Below, in pieces: positions 19,827 to 29,165 of a stretch of 64,000 bases of DNA (positions are counted from its first letter, which is position 1; the number at the start of each line of letters is the position of its first letter). The stretch comes from Flavobacterium odoriferum (GTDB taxonomy: Bacteria > Bacteroidota > Bacteroidia > Flavobacteriales > Flavobacteriaceae). Made by a program: the position numbers and the translations under genes. A model generated the notes under the pieces. The model was not told the DNA's origin. It ran no database searches and was given only the letters and a program-made list of their open reading frames with translations. The stretch spans positions 95,759 to 159,758 of the forward strand of contig NZ_JAMKFA010000014.1 in the NCBI RefSeq assembly GCF_025499515.1, written 5' to 3'.

Positions 19827-21085
19827 TATAAGTCGTATTGTTTTATTTTTCTATAAAGTGTTCGTTCCGAAATCCCTAATTCGTCTGCTGCTGCTTTTCT
19901 TTTTCCTTTGTTTCGGTCTAAAGATTTTTTGATTAACTCAATTTCTTTTGCTTCTAAACTCAAGGTTTCTTCTTCGTCAACTGTTTCAGCAAATAGATAA
20001 TTCTCATCGTCATCGTCTTCAAACTCTTCTTGCATTAGATTATTTTGATTCGGAAGCATTTCAACTCTTGGTTCTTCTTCAAAAATAGCATTTTCTTCGG
20101 GTTTACCGTAAATTTTCTGAATTAATCCTTTGTTCGCTTCTTGTACTTTTGAACTTCCGTTTTGCATTAATTCCATCGTAAGCTTTTTCAAATCATTCAA
20201 ATCGCTTTTCATATCAAAAAGGACTTTGTACAAAATTTCTCTTTCGTTGCTAAAATCACTCTCCGATTTTTTACTTCCAATTACCGAAGGTAAATTTGCA
20301 TTTTCTTGAGGTAAATAGGAGTGAAGCGTTTGCAAAGAAATCTCACGTTTGGTTTCTAGAACTGAAATTTGTTCAGCAACATTTCGTAACTGACGAATAT
20401 TTCCGCTCCATCTGTATTTTATCAACAATTGAATGGCATCGTCATCCAATTTAATAGGAGGCATTTTGTATTTATGCGCAAAATCGGCAGCAAATTTTCT
20501 AAACAACAAATGAATGTCGTCTTTGCGTTCGCGAAGTGGTGGCAACATAATGTCAACCGTACTCAATCGATAAAATAAATCTTCACGGAATTTGCCTTTT
20601 TCAATCGCATCAAACATATTCACGTTGGTAGCAGCTACAATTCTCACATTTGTTTTTTGTACTTGCGAAGAACCCACTTTGATGAATTCTCCATTTTCCA
20701 AAACACGTAATAAACGCACTTGAGTCGTTAAAGGTAATTCGCCTACTTCATCTAAGAAAATAGTTCCACCATCAGCTACTTCAAAGTAACCTTCACGCGT
20801 ATTGGTTGCTCCGGTAAACGAGCCTTTTTCGTGACCAAAAAGTTCACTATCAATTGTTCCTTCTGGAATTGCACCACAGTTTACAGCAATGTATTTTCCA
20901 TGTTTTCTGTGCGAAAGTGAGTGAATAATTTTTGGAATACTTTCTTTTCCAACACCACTTTCACCTGTTACCAATACCGAAATATCCGTTGGAGCAACCT
21001 GAATGGCTTTCTCCACGGCACGATTGAGTTTTGGGTCGTTCCCAATAATTTCAAATCGTTGTTTTATAGCTTGTACTGATTCCAT
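19826..21085 (-). CDS. Sigma-54-dependent transcriptional activator
   Basis: 419-aa AAA+ enhancer-binding protein. It begins almost directly with the AAA+ domain (Walker A GESGVGKES near residues 40-48, the sigma-54-contacting GSFTGAT loop near 90, Walker B GGTIFLDE near 107). An acidic linker follows, then a Fis-type helix-turn-helix at the end (KRKAAADELGISERTLYRKI). There is no receiver, GAF or PAS domain, so activity is probably controlled by level or by a partner protein. It drives open-complex formation by RNA polymerase with RpoN; target genes are not evident here. It is translationally coupled to lptE. Confidence 0.92.
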   Translation of the reverse strand: MESVQAIKQRFEIIGNDPKLNRAVEKAIQVAPTDISVLVTGESGVGKESIPKIIHSLSHRKHGKYIAVNCGAIPEGTIDSELFGHEKGSFTGATNTREGYFEVADGGTIFLDEVGELPLTTQVRLLRVLENGEFIKVGSSQVQKTNVRIVAATNVNMFDAIEKGKFREDLFYRLSTVDIMLPPLRERKDDIHLLFRKFAADFAHKYKMPPIKLDDDAIQLLIKYRWSGNIRQLRNVAEQISVLETKREISLQTLHSYLPQENANLPSVIGSKKSESDFSNEREILYKVLFDMKSDLNDLKKLTMELMQNGSSKVQEANKGLIQKIYGKPEENAIFEEEPRVEMLPNQNNLMQEEFEDDDDENYLFAETVDEEETLSLEAKEIELIKKSLDRNKGKRKAAADELGISERTLYRKIKQYDL

Positions 21086-21100
21086 TTTTTTTATTTTTTT

Positions 21101-21118
21101 GCCACGGATTAAAGGATT
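21101..21118 (+). repeat. Inverted repeat, left arm, beside the GxxExxY gene
   Basis: GCCACGGATTAAAGGATT. The perfect reverse complement lies at 21518-21535 on the other side of the GxxExxY gene. The similarity continues imperfectly inward (CACnGATT). Confidence 0.85.
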
Positions 21119-21130
21119 TTCACTGATTAA

Positions 21131-21502
21131 TTAAAATACTAATCTTTTATGTTGTAATGATTTGTTTTGAAAATTTACCAATAAGCCAATTTCTGAATCT
21201 GAAAGTTTCATATAATTCAATACTTGTGCAGTATGTTCCCCTGAAAATTCTTTTATAGCTTTTACCTCTAAAACAATATCTTCATTTACTATGAAATCAG
21301 CATAAAATTTATGCGGTAATATTACTCCTTTATATTCGATTGAAAATTCTTTTTCTCTCTCAAAAGGAATATTATTTGCTTTAAATTCTATCTCTAACGC
21401 ATCTTTATATACTACTTCAAGTAATCCTGGACCAAGATTCCTGTGAACTTCCATACAAATCCCAATAATTTTAAAAGTTTCTTCTTCCCTATAAAGTCCC
21501 AT
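21131..21502 (-). CDS. GxxExxY protein
   Basis: 123-aa protein of the GxxExxY family, named for the motif seen here as GPGLLEVVYKDALEIEF. A conserved EYKGVILPHKFYADFIVNEDIVLEVKA stretch (D and ExK-like residues) resembles a PD-(D/E)XK nuclease core. The family is scattered over bacterial genomes, often as lone genes, and its function is not known to me. Here the gene sits between two core genes and is enclosed by a perfect 18-bp inverted repeat (21101-21118 and 21518-21535), giving a 435-bp unit that looks like an inserted cassette. Confidence 0.88.
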   Translation of the reverse strand: MGLYREEETFKIIGICMEVHRNLGPGLLEVVYKDALEIEFKANNIPFEREKEFSIEYKGVILPHKFYADFIVNEDIVLEVKAIKEFSGEHTAQVLNYMKLSDSEIGLLVNFQNKSLQHKRLVF

Positions 21503-21517
21503 ATCGAAATCCGTGTT

Positions 21518-21535
21518 AATCCTTTAATCCGTGGC
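21518..21535 (-). repeat. Inverted repeat, right arm, beside the GxxExxY gene
   Basis: AATCCTTTAATCCGTGGC, the exact reverse complement of the left arm at 21101-21118. Both arms sit within 40 bp of the ends of the GxxExxY reading frame. Confidence 0.85.
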
Positions 21536-21543
21536 TTATATTT

Positions 21544-22992
21544 TTAGTTCATTATTTCAGAATATCCAACCGCTTCTCCAATTAAAGTTGCAGCGGTACA
21601 ATCTGTGATTTTTACTAGTACGAATTCGCCTACTTTGTAATTTTCTTTTGGAAAAACTACTACTGTATTTTGAGAATTTCTTCCGCTCCAATGAACGTCA
21701 GAACGTTTTGATTCTTTTTCAATCAATACTTCTACCTCTTGTCCAATGAAGCGTTGCGTTCTTTCTAATCCGTGTTTTTGTTGTAAATCTACAATTTCGG
21801 TTAATCTACGTTTTTTAACTTCTTCTGGAACGTCATCTTCCATTTTTCTGGCAGCTAATGTTCCAGGACGTTCTGAATACGCAAACATAAATCCGAAATC
21901 GTATTTTACATATTCCATCAAACTCAAAGTATCTTGATGGTCTTCTTCTGTTTCTGTTGGAAAACCAGCAATCATATCTTGTGACAATGAAATATCTGGA
22001 ATAATCGAGTATATTTTATCAATCAACGCCATGTATTCTTCACGGGTGTGTTGACGATTCATTTCTTTTAGAATTCTAGTACTTCCACTTTGAACCGGTA
22101 AGTGAATGTAGTTACAAATATTATGGTGTTTCGCAATAACATGCAATACTTCTTCATGCATATCTTGCGGATTCGAAGTAGAAAATCTAAAACGCATTTT
22201 CGGAAACAACATCGCACATTTGTCTAACAATTGCGCAAAATCCATAGCCGTAGCTTTTTGCATTTCAGTGGCTTTGTCGTAGTCTTTTTTCAAACCACCA
22301 CCATACCAAAGGTAACTGTCAACATTTTGTCCTAACAAGGTTACTTCTTTGAAACCTCTATCGTATAAATCTTGAATTTCGTCAATAATACTTTGTGGTT
22401 CACGACTACGCTCACGACCACGTGTAAAAGGAACAACGCAAAACGTACACATATTATCGCAACCTCTTGTAATTGAAACGAAAGCATTCACTCCATTACT
22501 ATTTAAACGAACAGGTGAAATGTCTCCATAAGTTTCTTCTTTAGAAAGAATTACGTTGATAGCATCTCTTCCTTCTTCAACTTCAGCTAATAAATTCGGT
22601 AAATCCTTGTAAGCATCTGGTCCAACCACCATGTCTACAATTTTTTCTTCCTCTAAAAACTGACTTTTCAAACGTTCCGCCATACAACCTAAAACCCCAA
22701 CTTTCATGGTTGGATTGATTTTCTTTACAGCGTTGTATTTTTCTAAACGTTTACGAATGGTTTGCTCCGCTTTATCGCGAATAGAACAAGTGTTTACCAA
22801 AACTAAATCGGCATCTTCTAAGTTTTGAGTTGTATTATATCCGTTTTCATAAAGAATAGACGCCACAATTTCGCTGTCCGAAAAGTTCATTTGGCAACCA
22901 TAACTCTCTATAAAAAGTTTTTTTGTATTTCCTTCTTTTTGGTCAAGCACTAAACTTTGACCTTGTTTTTTCTCGTCAATTTCCTTTTCCAT
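21544..22992 (-). CDS. miaB: MiaB, tRNA-2-methylthio-N6-dimethylallyladenosine synthase
   Basis: 482-aa radical-SAM methylthiotransferase that modifies A37 of tRNAs reading UNN codons. Visible are the N-terminal UPF0004 cluster site ([29 protein letters not shown] cysteines), the radical-SAM site [13 protein letters not shown] with the CxxxCxxC spacing, and a C-terminal TRAM domain ([30 protein letters not shown]). Length is normal. The gene has its own predicted promoter at 23019-23050. It is separated from the sigma-54 activator by the GxxExxY unit, which probably inserted into an older intergenic region. Confidence 0.96.
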   Translation of the reverse strand: MEKEIDEKKQGQSLVLDQKEGNTKKLFIESYGCQMNFSDSEIVASILYENGYNTTQNLEDADLVLVNTCSIRDKAEQTIRKRLEKYNAVKKINPTMKVGVLGCMAERLKSQFLEEEKIVDMVVGPDAYKDLPNLLAEVEEGRDAINVILSKEETYGDISPVRLNSNGVNAFVSITRGCDNMCTFCVVPFTRGRERSREPQSIIDEIQDLYDRGFKEVTLLGQNVDSYLWYGGGLKKDYDKATEMQKATAMDFAQLLDKCAMLFPKMRFRFSTSNPQDMHEEVLHVIAKHHNICNYIHLPVQSGSTRILKEMNRQHTREEYMALIDKIYSIIPDISLSQDMIAGFPTETEEDHQDTLSLMEYVKYDFGFMFAYSERPGTLAARKMEDDVPEEVKKRRLTEIVDLQQKHGLERTQRFIGQEVEVLIEKESKRSDVHWSGRNSQNTVVVFPKENYKVGEFVLVKITDCTAATLIGEAVGYSEIMN

Positions 22993-23018
22993 ATAAAGAT
23001 TTCCTTTAAATCAGTCTG

Positions 23019-23050
23019 CAAAGATAATACTAAATTATAAAATCTGACAA
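23019..23050 (-). promoter_or_regulatory. Predicted sigma-A promoter of miaB
   Basis: On the minus strand TTG (23048-23050), a 21-nt spacer and TATCTTTG (23026-23019), giving a start about 20 nt upstream of the miaB ATG. Confidence 0.5.
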
Positions 23051-23131
23051 GATGGCAGAAAAGGTTTAACATGAAATTTTTAAATTATTTTTTGTTCTAA
23101 TTCTAAGTAGCCGTTTTTCGTGGTTTTTACA

Positions 23132-23145
23132 CCTATATATATAGG
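23132..23145. repeat. 14-bp perfect palindrome, possible operator
   Basis: CCTATATATATAGG in the 250-bp divergent region between miaB and topA. A perfect palindrome of this length may bind a dimeric regulator, or act as a supercoiling-sensitive AT element near topA. No partner can be named. Confidence 0.4.
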
Positions 23146-23197
23146 AGTAATTTGACTGATATTTTGGTTAATTGTAGGTAAAAAAATACTCGGGATG

Positions 23198-23226
23198 TTA
23201 AAATTTAAAAAAAACCTATACTTTTG
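23198..23226 (+). promoter_or_regulatory. Predicted sigma-A promoter of topA
   Basis: TACTTTTG at 23219-23226 fits the -7 element; the -33 element is weak (TTA at 23198-23200, 18-nt spacer). The start would fall about 13 nt before the topA ATG at 23246. Confidence 0.45.
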
Positions 23227-23245
23227 CGATTCAAAAAAATGTGAA

Positions 23246-25747
23246 ATGGCAAAGAATTTAGTAATCGTTGAGTCACCAGCTAAGGCAAAAACCATCGAGA
23301 AATTTCTAGGAAGTGAGTATCAAGTAGAGTCAAGTTATGGACATATTGCCGACTTGCCTTCGAGAGAAATTGGTGTAGATGTAGAAAATGGTTTTAAACC
23401 TAAATATGAAGTTTCGGCGGATAAAAAAGCATTAGTGACCAAATTAAAAGGATTAGCTAAAAATGCCGAAATGGTTTGGTTGGCTTCCGATGAGGACCGT
23501 GAGGGAGAAGCAATTTCTTGGCACTTATCTGAAGAATTAAATTTAAAGCCAGAAAAAACAAAACGTATCGTTTTTCACGAAATTACGAAAACAGCAATTC
23601 AAAAAGCAATCGAAAATCCAAGAGGAATTGATTACAATTTAGTAAATGCACAACAAGCTCGTAGAGTTTTAGATAGATTAGTAGGTTATGAATTGTCGCC
23701 AGTACTTTGGAAAAAAGTAAAAGGTGGATTATCAGCTGGTCGTGTGCAATCAGTTTCTGTTCGTTTGATTGTTGAGAGAGAAAGAGAAATTCAAAATTTC
23801 AATCCAGAAGCTTCTTATAGTATTACAGCTGAATTCACTAATGAAGCTGGAAAAACATTCAAAGCAAAATTGCCTAAGAACTTCGCTACTAAAAAAGAAG
23901 CTGAAGATTTCTTAACTAAAAATATTGGTTCGTCTTACAAAGTTGGAGATTTAGAAACCAAACCCACAAAAAAATCACCAGCAGCACCTTTTACCACTTC
24001 AACGTTGCAACAAGAAGCAGCAAGAAAATTGTATTTGCCTGTTGGAATTACCATGCAAATTGCACAACGCTTGTACGAAGCCGGACTTATAACTTATATG
24101 AGAACGGATAGTGTAAACTTATCGCAAGAAGCAATGGCAGCCGCTCAAGCTGAAATTACAAGTTACTACGGAAAAGAATTTTCTAAACCGAGAAATTTCA
24201 ATACCAAATCAAAAGGAGCTCAAGAAGCGCATGAGGCAATTCGTCCAACGGATATGTCACGTCATACGGTTGATATTGATAGAGACCAAGCACGTTTGTA
24301 TGATTTAATTTGGAAAAGAACATTAGCGTCTCAAATGAGTGATGCTGAATTAGAAAGGACCAATGTAAAAATCGAAGCGAGCAATCATTCAGAAACCTTT
24401 ACAGCAACTGGAGAAGTTATCAAATTTGAAGGTTTCTTAAAAGTGTATTTAGAAGGAAACGATGACGATGATGAAGAACAAGAAGGAATGTTACCAGCGT
24501 TAAAAGTAAACGAAAAACTTACTAATAATTATATTACGGCTACGGAGCGTTTTTCGCGTCCGCCAAGTCGTTATACCGAAGCTTCTTTGGTGAAAAAATT
24601 AGAAGAATTAGGAATTGGTCGTCCGTCTACGTATGCACCAACTATTTCTACGATTATTGCCAGAACCTATGTAGAAAAAGGAAGTTTCGAAGGGCAAGAA
24701 CGAAAATACACGCAAATAGTATTAAAAAATAGCGAAGTAAAAGCGCAAGTTTTAACCGAAAATGTAGGTTCAGACAAAGGGAAGTTAGTTCCAACAGATA
24801 TCGGAATTATTGTAAATGATTTCTTAGTAAAAAACTTCGGAACTATTTTAGATTATAATTTCACAGCAAAAGTAGAGCAAGATTTTGACGAAATTGCAGA
24901 AGGAAAAGTGGATTGGGCTAAAATGATGAATGATTTCTATAAGCATTTCCATCCAAATGTAGTTGATGTTGAAAAAAATGCGGATAGAGAAAGCGGTGAA
25001 CGTATTTTAGGAGTGCATCCTGTTTCTGGAAAACAAGTTTCGGTTCGTTTAGGGAAATATGGAGCAATGGCTCAAATTGGAGATATTGACGAAGAAAATA
25101 AGCAATTTGCAAGTTTACGTCAAGACCAAAACATCGGAAACATCACGTTAGAAGAAGTATTGAATTTATTTTTACTTCCAAAACAATTAGGAACATACAA
25201 AGGAGAAGAAATAGAGGTAAATAATGGTCGTTTTGGTCCTTATGTGAAATTTGGTTCACAGTTTATTTCGTTGCCAAAAGGGATGGATCCGATGGATGTA
25301 ACCATGGAAACTGCTCAAGGTTTAATTAATGAGAAAGTTCAGGCTGATGCACCAATTGGAACTTATGATGGCTTGCCAATTCAAAAAGGTGTTGGTCGTT
25401 TTGGTCCTTTTATCAAATGGAACGGTATGTTTATCAATGTGAATAAAAAGTATAATTTCGATAATTTATCTCAGTCAGATTTAAATGAGTTAATCGAAGA
25501 AAAACAACAAAAAGATATTGATAAAGTACTTCACGATTGGAAAGAAGAAGGTATCAAGGTAGAAAAAGCACGTTGGGGTCGTTCTGTAATTACAAAAGGA
25601 AAAATCAAAATTGAATTAAGTAAAGATGTTGATGCTTCTAAATTAACATTGGCGCAAGTTCAAGAAATGATTGAGAAGAAAGCTCCAGCTAAAAAAACGG
25701 CAGCTAAAAAAGCATCTGCAAAGAAAACAACTGCAAAAAAGAAATAG
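23246..25747 (+). CDS. topA: DNA topoisomerase I
   Basis: 833-aa type IA topoisomerase that relaxes negative supercoils. The ATG at 23246 (MAKNLVIVESPAKAKTIEKF) is the family-typical start; the longer reading adds a leader covering the promoter. The Toprim domain is at the N-terminus (DEDREGEAISWH acidic motif), and the catalytic tyrosine lies in LITYMRTDS. The C-terminus carries topoisomerase C-terminal repeats (NNGRFGPYVKFG, GVGRFGPFIKWN) instead of classic zinc fingers. It ends in a Lys/Ala-rich histone-H1-like tail (KKTAAKKASAKKTTAKKK). The next gene starts 3 bp after the stop. Confidence 0.97.
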   Translation: MAKNLVIVESPAKAKTIEKFLGSEYQVESSYGHIADLPSREIGVDVENGFKPKYEVSADKKALVTKLKGLAKNAEMVWLASDEDREGEAISWHLSEELNLKPEKTKRIVFHEITKTAIQKAIENPRGIDYNLVNAQQARRVLDRLVGYELSPVLWKKVKGGLSAGRVQSVSVRLIVEREREIQNFNPEASYSITAEFTNEAGKTFKAKLPKNFATKKEAEDFLTKNIGSSYKVGDLETKPTKKSPAAPFTTSTLQQEAARKLYLPVGITMQIAQRLYEAGLITYMRTDSVNLSQEAMAAAQAEITSYYGKEFSKPRNFNTKSKGAQEAHEAIRPTDMSRHTVDIDRDQARLYDLIWKRTLASQMSDAELERTNVKIEASNHSETFTATGEVIKFEGFLKVYLEGNDDDDEEQEGMLPALKVNEKLTNNYITATERFSRPPSRYTEASLVKKLEELGIGRPSTYAPTISTIIARTYVEKGSFEGQERKYTQIVLKNSEVKAQVLTENVGSDKGKLVPTDIGIIVNDFLVKNFGTILDYNFTAKVEQDFDEIAEGKVDWAKMMNDFYKHFHPNVVDVEKNADRESGERILGVHPVSGKQVSVRLGKYGAMAQIGDIDEENKQFASLRQDQNIGNITLEEVLNLFLLPKQLGTYKGEEIEVNNGRFGPYVKFGSQFISLPKGMDPMDVTMETAQGLINEKVQADAPIGTYDGLPIQKGVGRFGPFIKWNGMFINVNKKYNFDNLSQSDLNELIEEKQQKDIDKVLHDWKEEGIKVEKARWGRSVITKGKIKIELSKDVDASKLTLAQVQEMIEKKAPAKKTAAKKASAKKTTAKKK

Positions 25748-25750
25748 TAA

Positions 25751-26899
25751 ATGGTTTTTGATTTTTTACAACCCGTTTCAGCTTCAGTTGAAGAATTTAT
25801 TTCAAAATTATCTAATCAAACATTAGGTAAAAAAGTTGCGTTGCATACTCAAACGGATTTCCCTGTTTTAGAAAATGTTTCATTGGCTATTATTACGGTT
25901 AACGAAAATAGAGGAGCAAATAAAGTAAATGAAGATTTTGCTTTTGAAAATTTTAGAAAACAATTATATAGTTTATATCCAGGTAATTGGAATGTTTCTA
26001 TTGCAGATTTAGGAAATATTGAAGCTGGAGCAAGTATTGAAGATACTTATTTTGTTGTAAAAAAACTTGTTGAAGAACTTGTTAAGAAAAAAATTACACC
26101 TATTATAATAGGAGGAAGCCAAGATTTAACATATGCAATGTATCGTGCGTATGATAATTTAGATCAAATGGTAAATTTAGTTGCTGTTGATAATCAATTT
26201 GATTTTGCCAAAGAAGATTCATTGGTTTCTAATTCGTATTTGTCAAAAATTATTGTTGAAGAACCAAATAATCTTTTCAATTACTCCAATTTAGGATATC
26301 AAACCTACTATAATTCACAAGAAGAGATTGATTTAATCGAAAAATTATATTTTGAAGCGTATCGTTTAGGAGAAGTTTCAAATAATATTGCAGTAGCTGA
26401 ACCCGTTCTAAGAGATGCGGATTTAGTAATTATAGATGTCTCGGCTGTACAATCAGCTTTTTCTGGAAATTTCTTACAATTTAGTCCAAATGGCTTCAAT
26501 GGAAAAGAAATTTGTGCTTTAACACGTTATGCTGGAATCAGTGATAAAGTTTCATCATTAGGAATTTTTAATTTTAACGAAACTGTTCAAGAGAATATTT
26601 TAATTGCACAAATGATTTGGTACTTTATAGAAGGCTATAGCTTTCGTTCTAATGAATATCCATTTGGAACAAAAGACAGTTATATTAAATATATTGTGCC
26701 AATTGAAGATGAAGAATTAGTATTTTATAAGAGCGATAAAACAGCTCGTTGGTGGATAGAAATACCTTTTTTGACAAATGTTAATAATAAATTAAAAAGA
26801 AATACGTTATTACCTTGCACAAATGAAGATTATTTAGCAGCTTGCGAGCAAGAAATACCCGAAAGATGGTGGAAAGCTCAAAGACGAAATGTATTGTAA
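25751..26899 (+). CDS. Ureohydrolase-fold (arginase/formimidoylglutamase-like) protein, probably inactive
   Basis: 382-aa protein with the arginase/agmatinase/formimidoylglutamase fold. The landmark segments are in the right places, but the manganese ligands look lost. IIIGGSQDLTYAMYRAYD stands where the family has GGDHS, AVDNQFDFAKE where it has DAHxD, and VIIDVSAVQSAFSG where it has the DxD pair. It is therefore probably a pseudo-enzyme with a structural or binding role. It starts 3 bp after topA and lies upstream of gldK. I recall this order in other Flavobacteriia, where the protein is usually annotated as arginase or formimidoylglutamase. No hut genes are nearby, which argues against histidine breakdown. 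Confidence 0.75.
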   Translation: MVFDFLQPVSASVEEFISKLSNQTLGKKVALHTQTDFPVLENVSLAIITVNENRGANKVNEDFAFENFRKQLYSLYPGNWNVSIADLGNIEAGASIEDTYFVVKKLVEELVKKKITPIIIGGSQDLTYAMYRAYDNLDQMVNLVAVDNQFDFAKEDSLVSNSYLSKIIVEEPNNLFNYSNLGYQTYYNSQEEIDLIEKLYFEAYRLGEVSNNIAVAEPVLRDADLVIIDVSAVQSAFSGNFLQFSPNGFNGKEICALTRYAGISDKVSSLGIFNFNETVQENILIAQMIWYFIEGYSFRSNEYPFGTKDSYIKYIVPIEDEELVFYKSDKTARWWIEIPFLTNVNNKLKRNTLLPCTNEDYLAACEQEIPERWWKAQRRNVL

Positions 26900-26986
26900 A
26901 TCAGTTTGTTTTCAAGTGCTAAAGCGTTTAATTGTGTAGGAGTAATATTAAATTTCAATATTTTTTGTACGTTTTTTAAAAAAAAA

Positions 26987-27017
26987 TTGTTTTTTTCAAA
27001 ATTATTGAATAGGTTTA
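26987..27017 (+). promoter_or_regulatory. Predicted promoter of the gldKLMN operon
   Basis: TTG at 26987-26989, a 20-nt spacer and TAGGTTTA at 27010-27017 (one mismatch to TAnnTTTG), about 38 nt upstream of the gldK start. Confidence 0.4.
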
Positions 27018-27054
27018 CGCCCTTAAAAAGAAGTTACATTTAACCCAAATTTAT

Positions 27055-28419
27055 ATGAAGAAGTTTGTTGCATTTTCAGCAATTTTGTCATTATTTATCA
27101 GTTGTGGTAAAGGCGATAAAGGAGAAGTAGTAGGAGTTAAAGGAAGAAAATGGCACCCAGAGAAGCCTTATGGGATGACATTAGTTCCTGGAGGAGCCTT
27201 TATTATGGGTAAATCAGATGATGATTTAGCTAATATTCAGGACGCACCTACTAAAACAGTTACTGTTCGTTCATTTTATATGGATGAAACAGAAATCACG
27301 AACAGTGAGTATCGTCAATTTGTTGAATGGGTAAAAGACTCAACAATAATGACTCGTTTAGCTATTTTAGCAGACGAACAAGGTAAAAAACCTGGTGATG
27401 GTATTGGTGATTTTGCCTTTGCTGATGTTGATCCAGCAAAAATGACTCCTTATGATAAATATATGTATGAAAATTATTACAGTCTTGGTACTGATGATGA
27501 TATTTATGCAGGGAGAAAATTGAACAGAAAAGTAAAATTGATAAAAGAACCTTCTAAATATCCTGATGAGTTTTATGTAGAAGTAATGGATTCAATGTAT
27601 TTACCTGAATCTGAATCATATAATGGTTTAAAGACTATCGATGCTTCTAAATTAAAATTCAAATACAATCAAGTTGATTTAAATAAAGCAGTAAAGAAAA
27701 AAGGTCGTAAAAACTTCTATGAAGATGCGCCGCCAATTGAAATTTATCCTGATACAACAGCTTGGATTAAAGATTTCGCATACTCTTACAATGAGCCAAT
27801 GCATAATGATTATTTTTGGCATCAAGCTTATGGAGATTATCCAGTAGTGGGTGTGTCTTGGAATCAAGCTAAAGCATTTTGTGCTTGGAGAACAATGTAT
27901 AAAAACGCATACGTTAAAAAGAAAAAAGGAAGAGACCAAGTAAATTCATTCCGTTTACCTACTGAAGCAGAATGGGAATATGCTGCAAGAGGTGGTATTT
28001 CTGGAGCAACTTATCCATGGGGAGGTCCTTATGCTAAAAATGACAGGGGTTGTTTCATGGCTAACTTTAAACCTAATAGAGGAGATTATGCAGCAGATGG
28101 TGCTTTATATACTGTAGAAGCAAAATCATATGAGCCTAATGAGTATAACCTATACAATATGGCGGGTAACGTTTCTGAGTGGACAGAGTCATCTTACTTC
28201 GCAGAAGCTTATGAATTCGTTTCAACTATGAATCCTCATGTAGCAGACAAATCAAACCAACGTAAAGTTGTTCGTGGAGGTTCTTGGAAAGATGTAGGTT
28301 ACATGTTACAAGTTTCAACGCGTGATTTCGAATATGCTGATTCAGCTAGAAGTTACATTGGATTCAGAACTGTTCAAGATTATATGGGAACAGCTTCAAC
28401 TGGAAACAGACCAAAATAG
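27055..28419 (+). CDS. gldK: GldK, gliding motility/type IX secretion lipoprotein
   Basis: 454-aa lipoprotein (lipobox LFISC, lipidated Cys17) with a formylglycine-generating-enzyme-like fold (MTLVPGGAFIMGKSDDD, DETEITNSEYRQFVEW, FRLPTEAEWEYAARGG, NLYNMAGNVSEWTES, VVRGGSWKD). GldK with GldN forms the periplasmic ring attached to the outer membrane in the type IX secretion system, which also carries gliding adhesins. It heads the gldKLMN operon in the canonical order. The long insertion around residues 110-245 is usual for GldK/PorK. Confidence 0.96.
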   Translation: MKKFVAFSAILSLFISCGKGDKGEVVGVKGRKWHPEKPYGMTLVPGGAFIMGKSDDDLANIQDAPTKTVTVRSFYMDETEITNSEYRQFVEWVKDSTIMTRLAILADEQGKKPGDGIGDFAFADVDPAKMTPYDKYMYENYYSLGTDDDIYAGRKLNRKVKLIKEPSKYPDEFYVEVMDSMYLPESESYNGLKTIDASKLKFKYNQVDLNKAVKKKGRKNFYEDAPPIEIYPDTTAWIKDFAYSYNEPMHNDYFWHQAYGDYPVVGVSWNQAKAFCAWRTMYKNAYVKKKKGRDQVNSFRLPTEAEWEYAARGGISGATYPWGGPYAKNDRGCFMANFKPNRGDYAADGALYTVEAKSYEPNEYNLYNMAGNVSEWTESSYFAEAYEFVSTMNPHVADKSNQRKVVRGGSWKDVGYMLQVSTRDFEYADSARSYIGFRTVQDYMGTASTGNRPK

Positions 28420-28470
28420 TATTTAACCAATTTTTATATAATTAACTTAACTAACTAAAATTTATTTATT

Positions 28471-29115
28471 ATGGCATTATTATCACCAAAAGTTATGAAC
28501 TTCGCCTATGGTATGGGAGCAGCGATTGTTATTATTGGAGCATTATTTAAAATTGCTCACTTTGAAATTGGACCTTTAACAGGTACTGTGATGTTAACTA
28601 TTGGGCTTGTAACGGAAGCATTAATTTTTGCAATTTCTGCTTTTGAAGAACCAGCTAAAGAATTAGATTGGGCATTGGTTTATCCTGAATTAGCAGGTGG
28701 TGAAGCTACACCAAAAAAAGCTAAAGCTGAAAACCCAGCTGAAGCACAAGGATTATTATCTCAAAAATTAGATAATATGTTAAAAGAAGCTAAAATTGAT
28801 GGAGAATTAATGGCTAGCTTAGGAAATAGTATTAAAAACTTCGAAGGTGCTGCTAAATCAATTTCTCCAACTGTTGATGCTATGGCCGGTCAAAAGAAAT
28901 ATGCTGAAGAAATGTCTACAGCTGCAGCGCAAATGGAAGCTTTAAATAACTTATATAAATTACAATTAGATAGCGCTTCTAGAAACGCAGCTGCAAATCA
29001 AGAAATTGCTGACAATGCGGCTAAATTGAAAGAGCAAATGCAATCTATGACTTCTAATATTGCATCTTTAAATGCGGTTTATGGAGGTATGCTTTCTGCT
29101 ATGAGTAACAGATAA
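28471..29115 (+). CDS. gldL: GldL, T9SS/gliding motor stator subunit
   Basis: 214-aa inner-membrane protein with two membrane helices at the N-terminus (about residues 9-27 and 35-54) and a long cytoplasmic helical tail. GldL forms a pentamer around two GldM helices and uses the proton-motive force. The membrane glutamate implicated in proton flow is present at residue 49 (GLVTEALIFAI). It lies 51 bp downstream of gldK and 50 bp upstream of gldM. Confidence 0.96.
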   Translation: MALLSPKVMNFAYGMGAAIVIIGALFKIAHFEIGPLTGTVMLTIGLVTEALIFAISAFEEPAKELDWALVYPELAGGEATPKKAKAENPAEAQGLLSQKLDNMLKEAKIDGELMASLGNSIKNFEGAAKSISPTVDAMAGQKKYAEEMSTAAAQMEALNNLYKLQLDSASRNAAANQEIADNAAKLKEQMQSMTSNIASLNAVYGGMLSAMSNR

Positions 29116-29165
29116 TTAGTTTTATCAAATAAAGAATTATTAATTAAAACTAATTTAAAGAAAAA

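Noticed and set aside
25751..26899. Functional formimidoylglutamase (hutG) call
   Set aside because: The metal-binding motifs are substituted and no other hut gene is nearby, so only the fold is annotated.
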